The notes beneath the pieces are model-generated. The model worked only from the letters and a program-made list of their open reading frames with translations. It ran no database searches and was not told where the DNA came from. A stretch of 64,000 nt of DNA, from contig CAUYUJ010001447.1 in assembly GCA_963575745.1 (NCBI GenBank), positions 1,333,680 to 1,397,679 on the forward strand. Reading direction: 5' to 3'. Shown in pieces: positions 1 to 11,300 of the stretch. Origin of the DNA: Prorocentrum cordatum (lineage: Eukaryota; Sar; Dinophyceae; Prorocentrales; Prorocentraceae). Position numbers and translations under genes: made by a program. Within the stretch, counting starts at the first letter, position 1. Each line of letters begins with the position of its first letter.

Positions 1-372
1 GGGGGAGGAGGACGGGGAGCAGGAGGAGGAGGAGGAGAAGGAGGGGTTTGCCCTGTGAGCATTGGCGACCGCCACCAGGAGACGGTGCCAGGAGGAAGAG
101 GATGAGGAGGAGAGGGAAGAGGGGAAAAGGGGTGGTGGTGAAGAGGAAACGTTCTAAACCAATCACGCCCTAAAGGGCTGGTGCGAATTACACATGATGG
201 CTTGAATTACCCAGGTGATGCATGTTTTCGAGATCGAGGCCGCGATCTCGTGGTTGCGAAGGCCAGATTTGGCGCGCAGTCGCGGTGGCGCGTGCCGGGT
301 GTAGACGGCGTCGGGGGCCAGCGCGGCGACCGGCGCTGTAACGCGCAGGGGGGGCTGCGGCGGCGGAGCATA

Positions 373-599
373 GACACCTCCTAGATGGGCCCGAGTAGAC
401 GGGTCGGAACATATCGCCGCATCGCCGATACATCGGCGAAACATCGGCGATGCATCAGCGATGCATCAAAGACGCCAGCGGTGCATCGGCGACGTCGGCG
501 CGACGCAAATCAGGCTCCGCATCGAACCGCGTCGGCGATGCATCGGCGATGCAGCGTGATCCTCCGACCCCATCTACTCCGACCCCGCTCAGGAGGCTT
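373..599 (+). repeat. MITE-like element, copy in left arm
   Basis: This is a ~227-bp segment with inverted ends built on AGGAGG and GGGTCGGA boxes: 373-420 against 550-599. The interior is packed with the short palindrome GCATCGCCGATGC and variants. The same architecture recurs at 8283-8509 (the mirrored arm copy), 23213-23345 (one end only) and 45090-45297. No coding capacity is visible, so it is probably a non-autonomous terminal-inverted-repeat element. Confidence 0.6.
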
Positions 600-739
600 A
601 GAGAGATATCACCGCGAAGTTGAGGGGGGCACGCGGTGGATAAGCAGCATGATGATGAGGAGGGGAGCAGGCGGCGTAGGAGGGAGGTGGAGGCACGCTG
701 GCAAGATACCGCCCGTCAGGAGAAGGTTCGTGAAAAGGG

Positions 740-1090
740 CTTGGCTTCTTGCCGCCAGGTTCTGGGCCGAGAGCGGTTGCGCTTGAGTGGCCTCTTCTTC
801 CTCGCGCGCTTCGATGGGAGCATGTCCCGACCTTGCAAATGAGGAAGAAACCGCCCGTCAAACGCAGCCGCCCCCGGCGCGCAACCTGGCGGTGAGAAGC
901 CAAGCGCACTTCAAGAGCAACTGGAACCTGCTGCTGTCGAGGCGCGTTTGGTTTTTTGCCGCCAGGCACCGCGCCGAGAGCGGTTGCACTTGAGCGGCCT
1001 TTTCTGCCTCACGCTCTTCAAGGGCATCATGTTCCAAACCTGCGAGTGAGGAAGATAACACCTTTCAAATGCAACCGGTGCCAGCGGGCG
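740..1090. repeat. Alternating inverted units with GCCGAGAGCGGTTGC box
   Basis: Units carrying the box GCCGAGAGCGGTTGC followed by CTTGAG.GGCC occur at about 765-800 and 975-1005. Reversed units (GTCAAACGCAGCCG, TTTCAAATGCAACCGG) occur at about 855-880 and 1063-1082. A related fragment lies at 9845-9890. This looks like a small family of ~130-bp units laid down in alternating orientation. I see no gene. Confidence 0.5.
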
Positions 1091-1339
1091 ATCACCAGCC
1101 CATCCAGAAACGACGCTCAGCCAAGTTGAGGTGATCAGGGATATTTCGGAATGAAGAGGGGCAGCCGTTATCGTTCGAAGGAGGAGGAGGAGGAGAAGGA
1201 GAATGGGGAGGAGGGTGGATGATGAAGAAGGGAAAAGGATGAGGAGCAGGCGGATGATGAGAGGAGGGGGGATGAGGGAGGAGCGAGAAGCAGTAGGAAG
1301 AATGCCTCTTGGATATCTCTTGGAAGGCGCCGGCGTTCC

Positions 1340-3240
1340 CTTGGCGGCCCCCGGGACCTCTTGGGGCGTCTCGGGTGCTTCTGAAGGGCCGCTTGGGGGC
1401 CATTTGGGGGCGTTTGGGGGGCCTCGCGTGGCCTCTTGGGGCCATATTTGGGCCTTGTCGGGGGCCTCGGAGGCATTCATGGGACCATCTTGGAACACAT
1501 CGATCAAAAGGGGGGGGATACCTTATTTTGCGGCGCCCCTCTTGAGCCACAGTCGCTTGTTGGGGGCCTCTTGAGGAGCTCTCTGGGCGCGCTTGTGCGC
1601 TCTCGGGGCCGCTTTGGGGCAATCTTGGGCGTCTATTTGAGCCCCCGTGGGACATCTTGGAGCCATCCGGAGGCCCCGGGAGCCCATCGGAAGCGAAAGA
1701 GGGAGAACACAACAATCTGCGACTTTCTTTCATGTTTCAAGGAGGCATTGGACATCGTAGGGGCCTCTTTGGGGTCTCCGTGGCCACTTGGACCCATCTT
1801 GGGGCCAATATGGTCTCTTTCGGAGGCCTCTTGGGGGCCAGGTTGGGCCAACCTTTTGGTATTTTGCTTCATCTTGGAAGCCATCTTGAAGCATCTGGGG
1901 CCCTCTCGGGGCCCTCTTGGGCCAAACGCTTCCCAAGGCCGCAACCGAAAAAGCACACACAAATCAAAGTCCCGGTGTTTTTTTTTCGGTTCTTTCGTTT
2001 ATCCATGAGGAGAGGTCCTTAGTCAGGGCCCCTCTCTGGGGCCTTTCATATCGCATTGCGTGTCCCTCCCAGGGCCGTCTTGGGCCCTGCTTGGCCCCCT
2101 CTTGGGGCCCTTTTCGGGCCTTCGTGGCGCCATCTTGAGGCCTGGGAAGGCAATCGGAAGTGAACAGGCGATATCCCCAAAGTTGTTGCTTTAGGGGTTG
2201 GAAGGATTTGGGCTTCTTGTGGGCCTCCTGGATTTGGGCTACGTGGCAACCTGGACACGTCTTGAAGCGATATTGGGGCCTCTTGGAACTTGTTGGAAAC
2301 CTCTTGGGGCGTCTCGGGTGCTTCTGAAAGGGCCGCTTGGGGGCCACTTGGGGGCGTTTGGGGGGCCTCGCGTGGCCTCTTGGGGCCATATTTGGGCGTT
2401 GTCGGGAGCCTTGGAGGCGTTATTGGGACCATCTTGGAACATATCGATCAAATGGGGATCCCTATTTTGCGGCACCCCTCTTGGGCCACAGTCGCTTGTT
2501 AGGGGCCTCTTGAGGAGCTCTCTGGGTGCGCTTGTGCGCTCTCGGGGCCGCTTCGGGGCAACCTTAGGCGTCTATTTGAGCCCCCGTGGGACATCTTGGA
2601 GCCATCCGGAGGCCCCGGGAGCCCATCGGAAGCGAAAGAGGGAGAACACAACAATCTGCGATATTTTCTTTCAAGTTTCAAGGAGGAATTGGGCATCGTA
2701 GGGGCCTCTTTGGGGTCTCCGTGGCCACTTGGACCCATCTTGGGGCCAACATGGTTTCTTTCGGAGGCCTGTTGGGGGCCAGGTTGGGCCAACATTTTGG
2801 TATTTTGCGCCATCTTGGAGGCCATCTTGAAGCATCTGGGGCCCTCTCGGGGCCCTCTTCGGCCAAACGCTTCTCGAGGCCGCAACCGAAAAAGCCCACG
2901 CCAATCAAATCCCCAGTGCTTTTCGGTTGTTTCGTTGATCCATGAGGAGAGGTCCTTAGTCAGGGCCCCTCTCTGGGGCCTTTCATATCGCATTGCGTGG
3001 CCCTCCCAGGACCGTTTTGGGCCCTGCTTGGCCCCCTCTTGGGGCCCTTCTCGGGCCTTCGTGGCGCCATCTTGAGGCCTGGGAAGGCAATCGGAAGTGA
3101 ACAGGCGAAATCCCCAAAGTTGTTGCTTTAGGTGTTGGAAGGATTTGGGCTTCTTGTGGGCCTCCTGGATTTGGGCTACGTGGCAACCTGGACACGTCTT
3201 GAATCGATATTGGGGCCCCTTGGAACCTGTTGGAAACCAT
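1340..3240 (+). repeat. Tandem duplication, period about 939 bp
   Basis: The block beginning CACAGTCGCTTGTT at 1548 recurs at 2487 with few differences, and the similarity runs from about 1340-2285 into about 2286-3240. Only the left arm of the large inverted repeat carries the second copy, so the duplication followed arm formation or was lost on the right. No supportable gene is present. The long minus-strand frames are compositional. Confidence 0.8.
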
Positions 3241-3284
3241 CTTGGGCAATAATTTCCTTGGGCGCAAGGGTTCTTATTGCGAAG

Positions 3285-4965
3285 GCCTGACGGCCGGTGC
3301 CGCCGACCCTGTTCGCAATGCGCAGCAAGAGATTACGAGGTTGCTCAAGGTCGGCTTGGCTGGAGCCCAGGGGAAGAGGAGTCCCAGGGGGGGGCGTCGT
3401 ATCTGACCCGGGGGGGGGGTCGCTACCCCCCCCCCCCTCCCGGCGGGGGAGGGATCAAAGGGAAGGGGCTTCCCTTCGACTCAATTACGAGGTTGCTCAA
3501 GGTCGGCTTGGCTGGAGCCCAGGGGAAGAGGAGTCCCAGGGGGGGGCGTCGTATCTGACCCGGGGGGGGGGTCGACACCCCCCCCCCCTCCCGGCGGGGG
3601 AGGGATCAAAGGGAAGGGGCTTCCCTTCGACTCAATTACGAGGTTGCTCAAGGTCGGCTTGGCTGGAGCCCAGGGGAAATGAGCCCCACGCCTTTTCCCC
3701 TCATTCTGATCCCGGGGTGGGGGCGTTCGACCCCCCCCCCCGCCCCTCCCAGGCGGGGGTAGTGAATCACAGGAAGGCTTCCCTTCGACTCATTACGAGG
3801 TTGCTCTCAAAGGTCGCTTGGCTGGAGCCCAGGGAAGAGGAGTACCAGTGGGGGGCGTCGTATCTGACCTGGTGGGGGGTCGACACCCCCCCCTCGCCTC
3901 CCAGCGGGGGAGGGATGAAAGGGAAGGGGCTTCCCTTCGACTCAATTACGAGGTTGCTCAAGGTCGGCTTGGCTGGAGCCCAGGGGAAGAGGAGTCCCAG
4001 GGGGGGCGTCGTATCTGACCCGGGGGGGGTCGCTACCCCCCCCCCCCTCCCGGCGGGGGAGGGATCAAAGGGAAGGGGCTTCCCTTCGACTCAATTACGA
4101 GGTTGCTCAAGGTCGGCTTGGCTGGAGCCCAGGGGAAGAGGAGTCCCAGGGGGGGGCGTCGTATCTGACCCGGGGGGGGTCGCTACCCCCCCCCCCACCC
4201 GGCGGGGGAGGGATCAAAGGGAAGGGGCTTCCCTTCGACTCAATTACGAGTTTGCTCAAGGTCGGCTTGGCTGGAGCCCAGGGTTGCTCAATGTCGGCTT
4301 GGCCTGGAGCCCAGGGGAAGAGGAGTACCCAGGGGGGGTGCGTCCGTAATCTGACCGCGAAGCCGAGGTCGGACAAACCCCCCCCCCCTCCCGGCGGGGG
4401 AGGAATGAAAGGGAAGGGGCTTCCCTTCGACTCAATTACGAGGTTGCTTAAGGTCGGCTTGGCTGGAGCCCCGGGGAAGAGGAGTCCCAGGGGGGGGCAT
4501 CGTATCTGACCCGGGGGGGGGTCGACCCCCCCCCCCCCCTCCCGGCGGGTGAGGGATCAAGGGATGGCTTCTTCGACTATTACGAGGTTGCTTAAGGTCG
4601 GCTTGGCTGGAGGCGGCCAAGGGGAAGATGGAGTCCCAGGGGGGGGGCCGTCGTATCTGCCCGGGTTGGGGGTCGACACCCCCCCCCCCCTCCCTGGCGG
4701 GGGAGGGATCAAAGGGAAGGTTCTTCCCTTCGACTCATTAAGAGGTTGCTCAAAAAAAGTTTGGCATCAAGGTCGGCTTTGCTGGATCCCAGGGGAAGAG
4801 GAGCCCCGCGGGGGGCTCGTAATCTGAACCCGGGGGGGGGTCGAACCACCCCCCCCCCCTCCCGGCGGGGGAGGGATCAAGGGGAAGGGGCTTCCCTTCG
4901 ACTCAATTACGAGGTTGCTCAAGGTCGGCTTGGCTGGAGCCCAGGGGAAGAGGTCTCCCAGGGAA
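3285..4965 (+). repeat. Tandem array, period about 150 bp, with G-run/C-run hairpins
   Basis: About 11-12 units start with ATTACGAGGTTGCTCAAGG at 3332, 3484, 3635, 3792, 3945, 4094, 4243, 4435, 4579, about 4737 and 4906. Typical spacing is 149-152 bp, with some units rearranged. Each contains a run of 7-10 G about 10 bp before a run of 7-14 C, followed by CCGGCGGGGGAGGGAT. The runs vary in length between units, as expected for slippage. No gene is supported: the 350-residue frame reflects a period close to a multiple of three. Confidence 0.9.
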
Positions 4966-5079
4966 AGGGAAGGACAGAGACGACGAGTACAAAGAATGAC
5001 GGAGATGACGGCTCGAACGGAAAAGCCCCTCACACACGCCGACAGGGTCGGCGGATTAGAGGGAGCGGGTCGTGCCAGA

Positions 5080-5872
5080 GGGAGCCGGATGGCTCGCGGC
5101 AACCGCCGGCGCTGGCGGTTGTCGTGAGCCACCCGGCTCCCTCTGACAACCCTCAGACCCGAACGCCGGCTGCCCTGAGCAAGTGGGCAATTCTGCCCAC
5201 TTGCTCGCGGCAACCGCCAGTGCCGGCGGCTGTCGTGAGCCACTCGCCGCTGTCGCTCCGGGGTGCCAGCAGGCATCCCTCCAGAGAGAAAGTTGGCCTT
5301 GGAGCTTCAGTGGGGGGTGGCTCACGACAACCTCCAGTGCCGGCGGTTGCCGCGAGCAAGTGGGCAGATTGCCCACTTGCTCAGGGCAGCCCGCGTTCGG
5401 GTCTGAGGGTAGTCAGATGGGGCCGGGTGGCTCACGACAACCGCCAGCGCCGGCGGTTGTCGTGAGCCACCCGGCTCCAACTGGACAGCACCGTGGCCTC
5501 CTCTAAGCAGCCCTTTTGCCAAAGGGAACCGGGTGGCTCACGACAACCTCCAGCGCCGGCGGTTGTCGTGAGCCACCCTGCTCCCTCTGGGCAGCTCCCT
5601 GGCTCCCTCTGGGCAGCACCCTGTGCCAAAGGGAGCCGGGTGGCTCACGACAACCGCCAGCGCCGGCGGTTGTCGTGAGCCATCCGGCTCCCTCTGGGCA
5701 GCTCCCTGGCCCCCTCTGGGCAGCACCCTGTGCCAAAGGGGGCCGGGTGGCTCACGACAACCGCCAGCGCCGGCGGTTGTCGCGAGCCATCCGGCTCCCT
5801 CTGGCCCCCCCTCTATAGCAGCACCCTTTGCCATAGGGAGCCGGGTGGCTCACGACGACCGCCAGCGCGCAG
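5080..5872. repeat. Array of palindromes, period about 107 bp
   Basis: Seven near-perfect palindromes have centres at about 5111, 5222, 5340, 5451, 5556, 5664 and 5771, and a half copy ends at about 5872. The core is CAACCGCCAGCGCCGGCGG with its mirror, and arms of 25-35 bp read GAGCCGGGTGGCTCACGA outward. Spacers contain CTCTGGGCAGCTCCCTGG. A second inverted pair, CAAGTGGGCA...TGCCCACTTG, occupies 5180-5215 and again 5357-5385. No coding capacity is evident. Confidence 0.9.
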
Positions 5873-5899
5873 GGGCGGAAGGGAGGAGTGGGAGGGAGG

Positions 5900-5993
5900 A
5901 GGTGGGAAAAAGAATGACGCCACCGCCGGCGTTGCCGCTGCCGGCGTCCCCGCCGCCATCGGCGTCGCCGCCGCTGCTGGCGTCGCCCCACCG

Positions 5994-6065
<72 letters not shown>

Positions 6066-6163
6066 CCTCCGACGTCGCCGTCTTCGTGCACCGCTGCCGT
6101 CGCTGTAGTCGTCGCCGCCGCTGTCGTCATCGCCGTAGCCGTCGCCGCTGCTGTCGCCGCCAG

Positions 6164-6194
<31 letters not shown>

Positions 6195-6281
6195 GTCATC
6201 GTCGTCGTCGCCGTCGCCCGCTGCCGTTGCCGCTGCAGGCGTCCCCGCCGCCGTCATCGTCGCCGCCGCTGCTGGCGTCGC

Positions 6282-6314
<33 letters not shown>

Positions 6315-6436
6315 CGCCGTCGTCGCCTTCTTCGTCGCCGTCGTCGTCGCCACCGCCGTCGCCGTCGTCGTCGTCGCCGCTTTCGTCGTCGCCGTCGTCG
6401 TCGCCGCCGCCGCCCCCGTCGCCGTCGCCGTCCATT
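5900..6436. repeat. CGN trinucleotide tract (CGT, CGC)
   Basis: Uninterrupted (CGT)n at about 5994-6056 is followed by mixed CGT/CGC/CCG triplets to 6435. All frames are open and read as poly-Arg, Ser, Ala, Val or Asp, so the long predicted frames are not evidence of a gene. The tract ends where the right arm of the large inverted repeat starts. Confidence 0.9.
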
Positions 6437-8777
6437 GAGGGGCGCCGCAAAATAAGGATCCCCCCTCTTTGATCGATCTGTTACAAAATGGTCCCAAGAA
6501 TGCCTCCAAGGCCCCCGACAAGGCCCAAAGATGGCCCCAAGAGGCCACGCGAGGCCCCCCAAACGCCCCCAAATGGCCACCAAACGGCCCTTCAGAAGCA
6601 CCCGAGAAGCCCCAAGAGGTTTCCAACAGGTTCCAAGAGGCCCCAAGATCGATTCAAGACGTGTCCAGGTTGCCACGTAGCCCAAATCCAGGAGGCCCAC
6701 AAGAAGCCCAAATCCTTCCAACACCTAAAGCAACAACTTTGGGGATTTCGCTCGTTCACTTCCGATTGCCTTCCAAGGCCTCAAGATGGCGCCACGAAGG
6801 CCCGAAAAGGGCCCCAAGAGGGGGCCAAGCAGGGCCCAAGACGGCCCTGGGAGGGACACGCAATGCGACATTAGAGGCCCCAGAAGGGGAACCCTGATCA
6901 AGGACCCCTCCTCATGGATCAACGAACGAACCGAAAAACACTGGGACTTTGATTGGTGTGGGTTTTTTCGGTTGCGGCCTTGGGAAGCGTTTGGCCCATG
7001 AGGGCCCCGAGAGGGCCCCAGATGCTTCAAGATGGCCTCCAAGATGGCGCCAAATACTAAAAGGTTGGCCCAACCTGGCCCCCAAGAGGCCTCCGAGAGA
7101 GACCATATTGGCCCCGATATGGGTCCAAGTGGCCACGGAGACCCCAAAGAGGCCCCTACGATGCCAAATTCCTGTTTGAAACTTGAAGGAAAATCGCAGA
7201 TTGTTGTGTACTCCCTCTTTCGCTTCCGATGGGCTCCCGGGGCCTCCGGATGGCTCCAAGATGTCCCACGGGGGCTCAAATAGACGCCCAAGGTTGCCCC
7301 AAAGCGGCCCCGAGAGCGCACAAACGCACCCAGAGAGCGCCTCAAGAGGCCCCCAACAAGCGATTGTGGCTCAAGAGGGGCGCCGCGAAATAAGGACCCC
7401 CCCCTCTTTGATCGATCCGTTCCAAAATTGTCGCAAGAATGCCTCCGAAGCCCCCGACAAGGCCCAAATATGGCCCCAAGAGGCCACGCGAGGCCACCCA
7501 AACGCCCCCAAATGGTCCCCAAACGGCCCTTCAGAAGCACCCGAGACGCCCCAAGAGGTCCCGGGGGCCGCCAAGAGAACGCCAACGCCTTCCAAGATAA
7601 ATCCAAAAGGAAGTCCTCCTGCTGCTTCTCGCTCCTCCCTCATCCCCCCTCTTCTCATCATCCGCCTGCTCCTCATCCTTTTCCCTTCTTCATCATCAAT
7701 CCTCCTCCTCCCTATTATCCTTCTCCTCCTCCTCCTCCTCCTTCGACCGATAACGGCTGCCCCTTGTCGTTCCGACATATCCCTGATCACCTCAACTCGG
7801 CTGGGCGTCGTTTCTGGATGGGCCGGTGATCGCGCGCTGGCACCGGTTGCATTTGAAAGGCGTTATCTTCCTCACTTGCAGAAAATGCCGCTCAAGTGCA
7901 ACCGCTCTTGGCGCGGGGCCCAGCGGCAAAAAAAAAAACGCGCCTCGACAGCAGCAGGTTCCAGTTGCTCTTGAAGTGCGCTTGGCTTCTCACCGCCAGG
8001 TTGCGCGCCGGGGGCGGCTGCGTTTGACGGGCGGTTTCTTCCTCATTTGCAAAATTGGGACATGCCCCCATCGAGGCGCGCGACGAAGAAAAGGCCACTC
8101 AAGTGGAACCGCTCTCGGCCCAGAATCTGGCGACAAGAGACCAAGCCCTTTTCACGAGCATTCTCCTAACGGGCGGTATCTTGCCAGCGTGCCTCCACCT
8201 CCCTCCTGCGCCGGCTGCGCCCCTCATCCTCGCGCTGCTCATCCACCGCGCGCCCCCCTCAACTTCGCGACGGTTTCTCTCTGAGCCTCCTGTGTGGGGT
8301 CGGAGGAGATGGGGTCGGAGGATCGCGCTGCATAACCGATGCATCGCCGCTGCGGTTCGATGCGGAGCCTGATTTGCGTCGCGCCGACGTCGCCGATGCA
8401 CCGCCGGCGTCTTTGATGCATCGCTTGTGCATCGCCGATGTTTCGCCGATGTATCGGCGATGCGGCGAGATCCTCCGACCCATCTACTCGGGCCCATCTA
8501 GGAGGTGTCTATGCTCCGCCGCCGCAGCCCCCCCTGCGCGTTACAGCGCTGGTCGCCGCGCTGGCCCCCGACGCCGTCTACGCCTGGCACACGCCAGCGC
8601 GACTGCGCACCAAATCTGGCTTTCGCAACCACGAGATCGCGGGCTCGATATCGAAATGATGCATCACCTCGGTAATTCAAGCCATCATATGTAATTCGCA
8701 CCATCCCTTTAGGGCGTGATTGGTTGACAACGTTTCCCTTTCACCACCGCCCCTTTCCCCTCCTCCTCCTCCTCCCC

Positions 8778-8808
<31 letters not shown>

Positions 8809-8900
8809 TCCTCCTCTTCCTCCTCCTCCTCCTGGCACAGTCTCCTGGTGGTGGTGTCGTCCCAGTGCGGCCAGGGCAAAACCCCTCCTCCTCCTCCTCC
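6437..8900 (-). repeat. Right arm of the large inverted repeat
   Basis: This is the reverse complement of 1-2470, with scattered substitutions and small indels. It begins abruptly at 6437 after the CGN tract and runs through the MITE-like copy (8283-8509) into CCT-rich DNA that matches the GGA-rich left edge. It lacks the second 939-bp unit present on the left. No gene is supported. Confidence 0.85.
8283..8509 (-). repeat. MITE-like element, copy in right arm
   Basis: The left end GAGCCTCCTGTGTGGGGTC and the inverted right end around 8470-8509 (CCGACCCATCTACTCGG, AGGAGGTGTC) enclose repeats of the GCATCGCCGATG palindrome. It is the mirror copy of 373-599, having been duplicated with the arm. 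Confidence 0.6.
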
Positions 8901-9065
8901 TCCTCCTCCTCCTCCCTCCTCCTCCCCCTCGGCTCCTCCTCCTTCCCTCCTTCCCCTTCTCCCCCTCCTCCTCCTCTTCCTCCTCCTCCTCTCCATCCTC
9001 CTCCTCTTCCTCCTCCTCCTCGTCCTCCTCCTTCTCCTCCTCCTCCTCCTCCTCCCTCTACTCCT
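8755..9065. repeat. CCT microsatellite
   Basis: A long interrupted (CCT)n/(CTC)n tract, with an island at about 8832-8880 that is part of the inverted-repeat arm. All frames are open, and no gene is supported. Confidence 0.9.
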
Positions 9066-9377
9066 TCTACCCCCTCCCTTCTTCGATGTGTCGGGCCGGA
9101 CGAATGGAAGGGATTGGGAACAAGGGGGGGGTGCGAAATCTGTTGCATGCAGCTGGCCCCACCGAAGGGCCCACCCGTCGACGCATAGCCGCCTCTGGCG
9201 CCGGGGGGCGCCGGGAAAATCAGCTACGCGAGCTGATTCTCAAGACCCCCCTTCGCTATGCCTCTCGCTATCCCCCCCTTTCGACCAACCCGACTTTGCC
9301 GCGTGGGGCGGACCCCCCGCGTGGGGCGGACGCGCGCCTTGCCTTTCGCCTTTCCCCTATCCTTCGTCCCGCCGCCG
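9066..9377. other. Unassigned non-repetitive stretch
   Basis: Between CCT tracts lies about 310 bp of mixed sequence with a tandem pair GCGTGGGGCGGAC at about 9301-9330. Nothing recognisable as a gene, RNA or element was seen. Confidence 0.5.
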
Positions 9378-9770
9378 ATATCCTCCTCCTCCTCCTCCTC
9401 CCCCCCCTCCGTCTCCTCCCCCTCCCCCCCCTCCCCCTCCTCCTCCTTTTCCTCCTCCTCCCCCTCCCCCTCATCCTCTCCTCCTTTCCTCCTCCTCCTC
9501 CTCCTCCTCCTCATCCTCCTCCTGTTTTTCCTTTTACTTCAATGCTGGCCGCCGCCGCTCTCTCTCCAGTGGGCCGGACCGGCGGCCAGCTCGGTCTCCC
9601 TGGTGCTGGCGCCCTGTTCGTGCACCTGCGCGCCCCTTTGGAGAGATGCGCCGATCCCCCAGAGCGTGCGCCTTGGGCCTTGGCAGACGCGCGGATGTCA
9701 AACAATTGTCGTCCTCCTCCTTTTTCTTCTCCTCCTCCTCCTCCTCCTCCTTCTTCTCCTCCTCCTCCTT

Positions 9771-9800
<30 letters not shown>
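9378..9800. repeat. CCT microsatellite blocks with 170-bp island
   Basis: (CCT)n occupies about 9378-9530 and 9712-9795, separated by about 180 bp of unique GC-rich DNA (9535-9710) in which no conserved gene could be recognised. Confidence 0.85.
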
Positions 9801-9802
<2 letters not shown>

Positions 9803-10290
9803 TGCGCCCTTTTTGCCCCGTGCTCCCGCCCCCCATCCTTGGAGATGAGGAACAAAACGCGTCTCAAATGCAACCTCCCGTTTGCTAGAAAACATCGCGC
9901 CGCCAGAACCGCCAAGCGATCTCGTTTGCACCTTCGCCCCCCTCCTGTGCCCACCCCCCTGCCCCCCTGCGCCCCCCCCCGCGCCAGGCCTCCGAGGTCG
10001 CGGAGGAGGCCGCTGCGGTCGTCCAGGGCGGCCGCGCCGCGCGCCGCCGCGCGCGCGGGCCGCGCGGCGGCGGCGGCGGCGGCGCGTCGTTGGCGGCGGC
10101 CGCAGCAGCAGCGGCGGCGACGACGACGCGACCGCGAGCAAGCGTTGTCCCCTCTGGCCTCCAGGGGCCTTCAATAATTTCGGGGGCTTCCGGGGCCTGG
10201 ATCCGGGGGGGGGCAACGCTTGCCGAGCGTCGTCGTCGTCGCCCCCTGAGATCCGTGCCCGACGGGCCCCGCCAGTCAAAATCCAGGGAA
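9801..10290. other. Extremely GC-rich unassigned stretch
   Basis: Position 9850-9890 carries a relic of the repeat seen at 855-880 (CTCAAATGCAACC). Position 9960-10130 is almost pure GC with GCGCGC runs. An inverted pair, GCAAGCGTTGTCCCC at about 10137-10151 and GGGGCAACGCTTGC at about 10210-10223, could form a hairpin. No gene was identified. Confidence 0.5.
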
Positions 10291-10835
10291 AAGCGCCTGA
10301 CTGAAAACATCACATCCTCGGATCTCTAGGTCGTCGTCGTCGTCGTTATCGACCCGCGGCCCCAGAGGTCCCGCCCCTTCGCCGGGAGTGGTTTTTCGCC
10401 CCTGAACCCTTTTCAATGGCCCCCAGGCCCGACGACGGGCCCCGCGTGCCGAAATCCAAGAACAAACCGCCGGACTGAAAAAATCACATCCTCGGATCTG
10501 TGGGTCGTCGTCGTCGTCGTCAACGTCGTTTTCAATCCGCGGCCCCAGAGGTCCCGCCCTCTCCCTGGGAGTGTTTTTTCGCGCGGACGCCCCTTTCGAT
10601 GGCCTCGGGCCCGACGACGGGCCCCGCGTGCCGAAATCCAAGAAAAAACGCCAACTGGGAAAAAAAACACATCCTCGGATCTCTGGGCTGTCGCGGTCGT
10701 CTCCCCAGGAGTGGTTTTTCGCCCTGCAGGCATTTTCGATGGCCCCTGGGCCCGACGACGGGCCTCGAAGTCCAAAACTCAGAAGAAACCCAAAAATATG
10801 GAAACACACACACACATCCTCGGATCTCTGGGTCG
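10291..10835 (-). repeat. Short tandem array of a ~180-bp dispersed repeat
   Basis: Four ends with CACATCCTCGGATCT lie near 10311, 10487, 10669 and 10813. Each is followed by TCGTCG triplets, CCCCAGAGGTCCCG, a GTTTTTCGC box and CCCGACGACGGGCC. Read in reverse, these boxes match the dispersed ~180-bp family found at 28985, 31870, 41660, 44470 and elsewhere, so the family can be tandemised. Confidence 0.75.
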
Positions 10836-10844
10836 TCGCGTCCT

Positions 10845-11300
10845 CCTTCCTCCTCCTCCTCTTCCTCCTCCTCCTCCTCCTGCCCCTCCTCCTCCTCCTC
10901 CCCCCCCTCCTCCTGTTTCTTCTCCTCGTAGTCGTATTATTATTATTCTTATTTTTCTTCTTCTTTTTCTTCTTTTTCTTCTTCCTCCTCCTCCCCCTCC
11001 TCCTCCTCCCCCTCCCCCCCCTCCTCTCCTCCTCCTTCTCCTCCTCCTCCTCCGTCTCCTCCTCCTCCTCCTCCTCCTCCCCCTCCTCCTCCCTCTCCTC
11101 TCCTCCTCCCCCCTCCTCCTCCTCTTCTCCCCCTCCTCCTCCTCCTCCTCCTCCCCCTCCACCTCCTCCTCCTCCTCTGTCTCCTCCTCCTCTTCCTCCT
11201 CCTCCTCCTCCTCCCCCTGCTCCCCGTCCTCCTCCTCCTCTTCCTCCTCCTCCTCCTCTTTCCCCTCCTCGCCCCCTCGTCCACCTCCTGTTTCTCCTCC
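10845..11300. repeat. CCT microsatellite
   Basis: Long (CCT)n with a TTATTATTCTTATTTTTCTTC patch at about 10935-10985. Its apparent Leu/Pro/Ser-rich frames are compositional. Confidence 0.9.

Larger units (their letters stand above)
1..2470 (+). repeat. Left arm of a large imperfect inverted repeat
   Basis: The sequence from base 1 to about 2470 reappears in reverse complement at about 6437-8900. Anchors include the sequence around 163-185 (AATCACGCCCTAAAGGG) against 8711-8727, the block at 2200-2240 against 6653-6720, and the block at 1990-2010 against 6890-6917. The outer GGA-rich edge (1-160) still matches the right arm, so the repeat continues left of the window. Much of 1310-2470 consists of degenerate units of the type GGCCTCTTGGGGCC. 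The apparent Gly-Pro-Arg-rich frames on both strands come from this composition, and I see no gene. Confidence 0.85.

Noticed and set aside
1092-2993. Collagen-like Gly-Pro-Arg frames in the inverted-repeat arms
   Set aside because: The reading comes from GGCCTCTTGGGG-type repeats. It appears on both strands and in several frames, with no Gly-X-Y register.
3285-4965. Regularly spaced array as CRISPR
   Set aside because: Units are ~150-bp tandem copies without short repeats alternating with unique spacers, and the genome is eukaryotic.
5730-6455. Long frames across CGN and CCT/GGA triplet tracts (also at 8720-10177, 10571-12513, 27617-29551, 35364-36894, 42735-43880)
   Set aside because: Triplet repeats keep all frames open and give Ser/Pro/Leu/Arg/Asp homopolymer-like proteins with no domains. 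Length alone is not evidence here.
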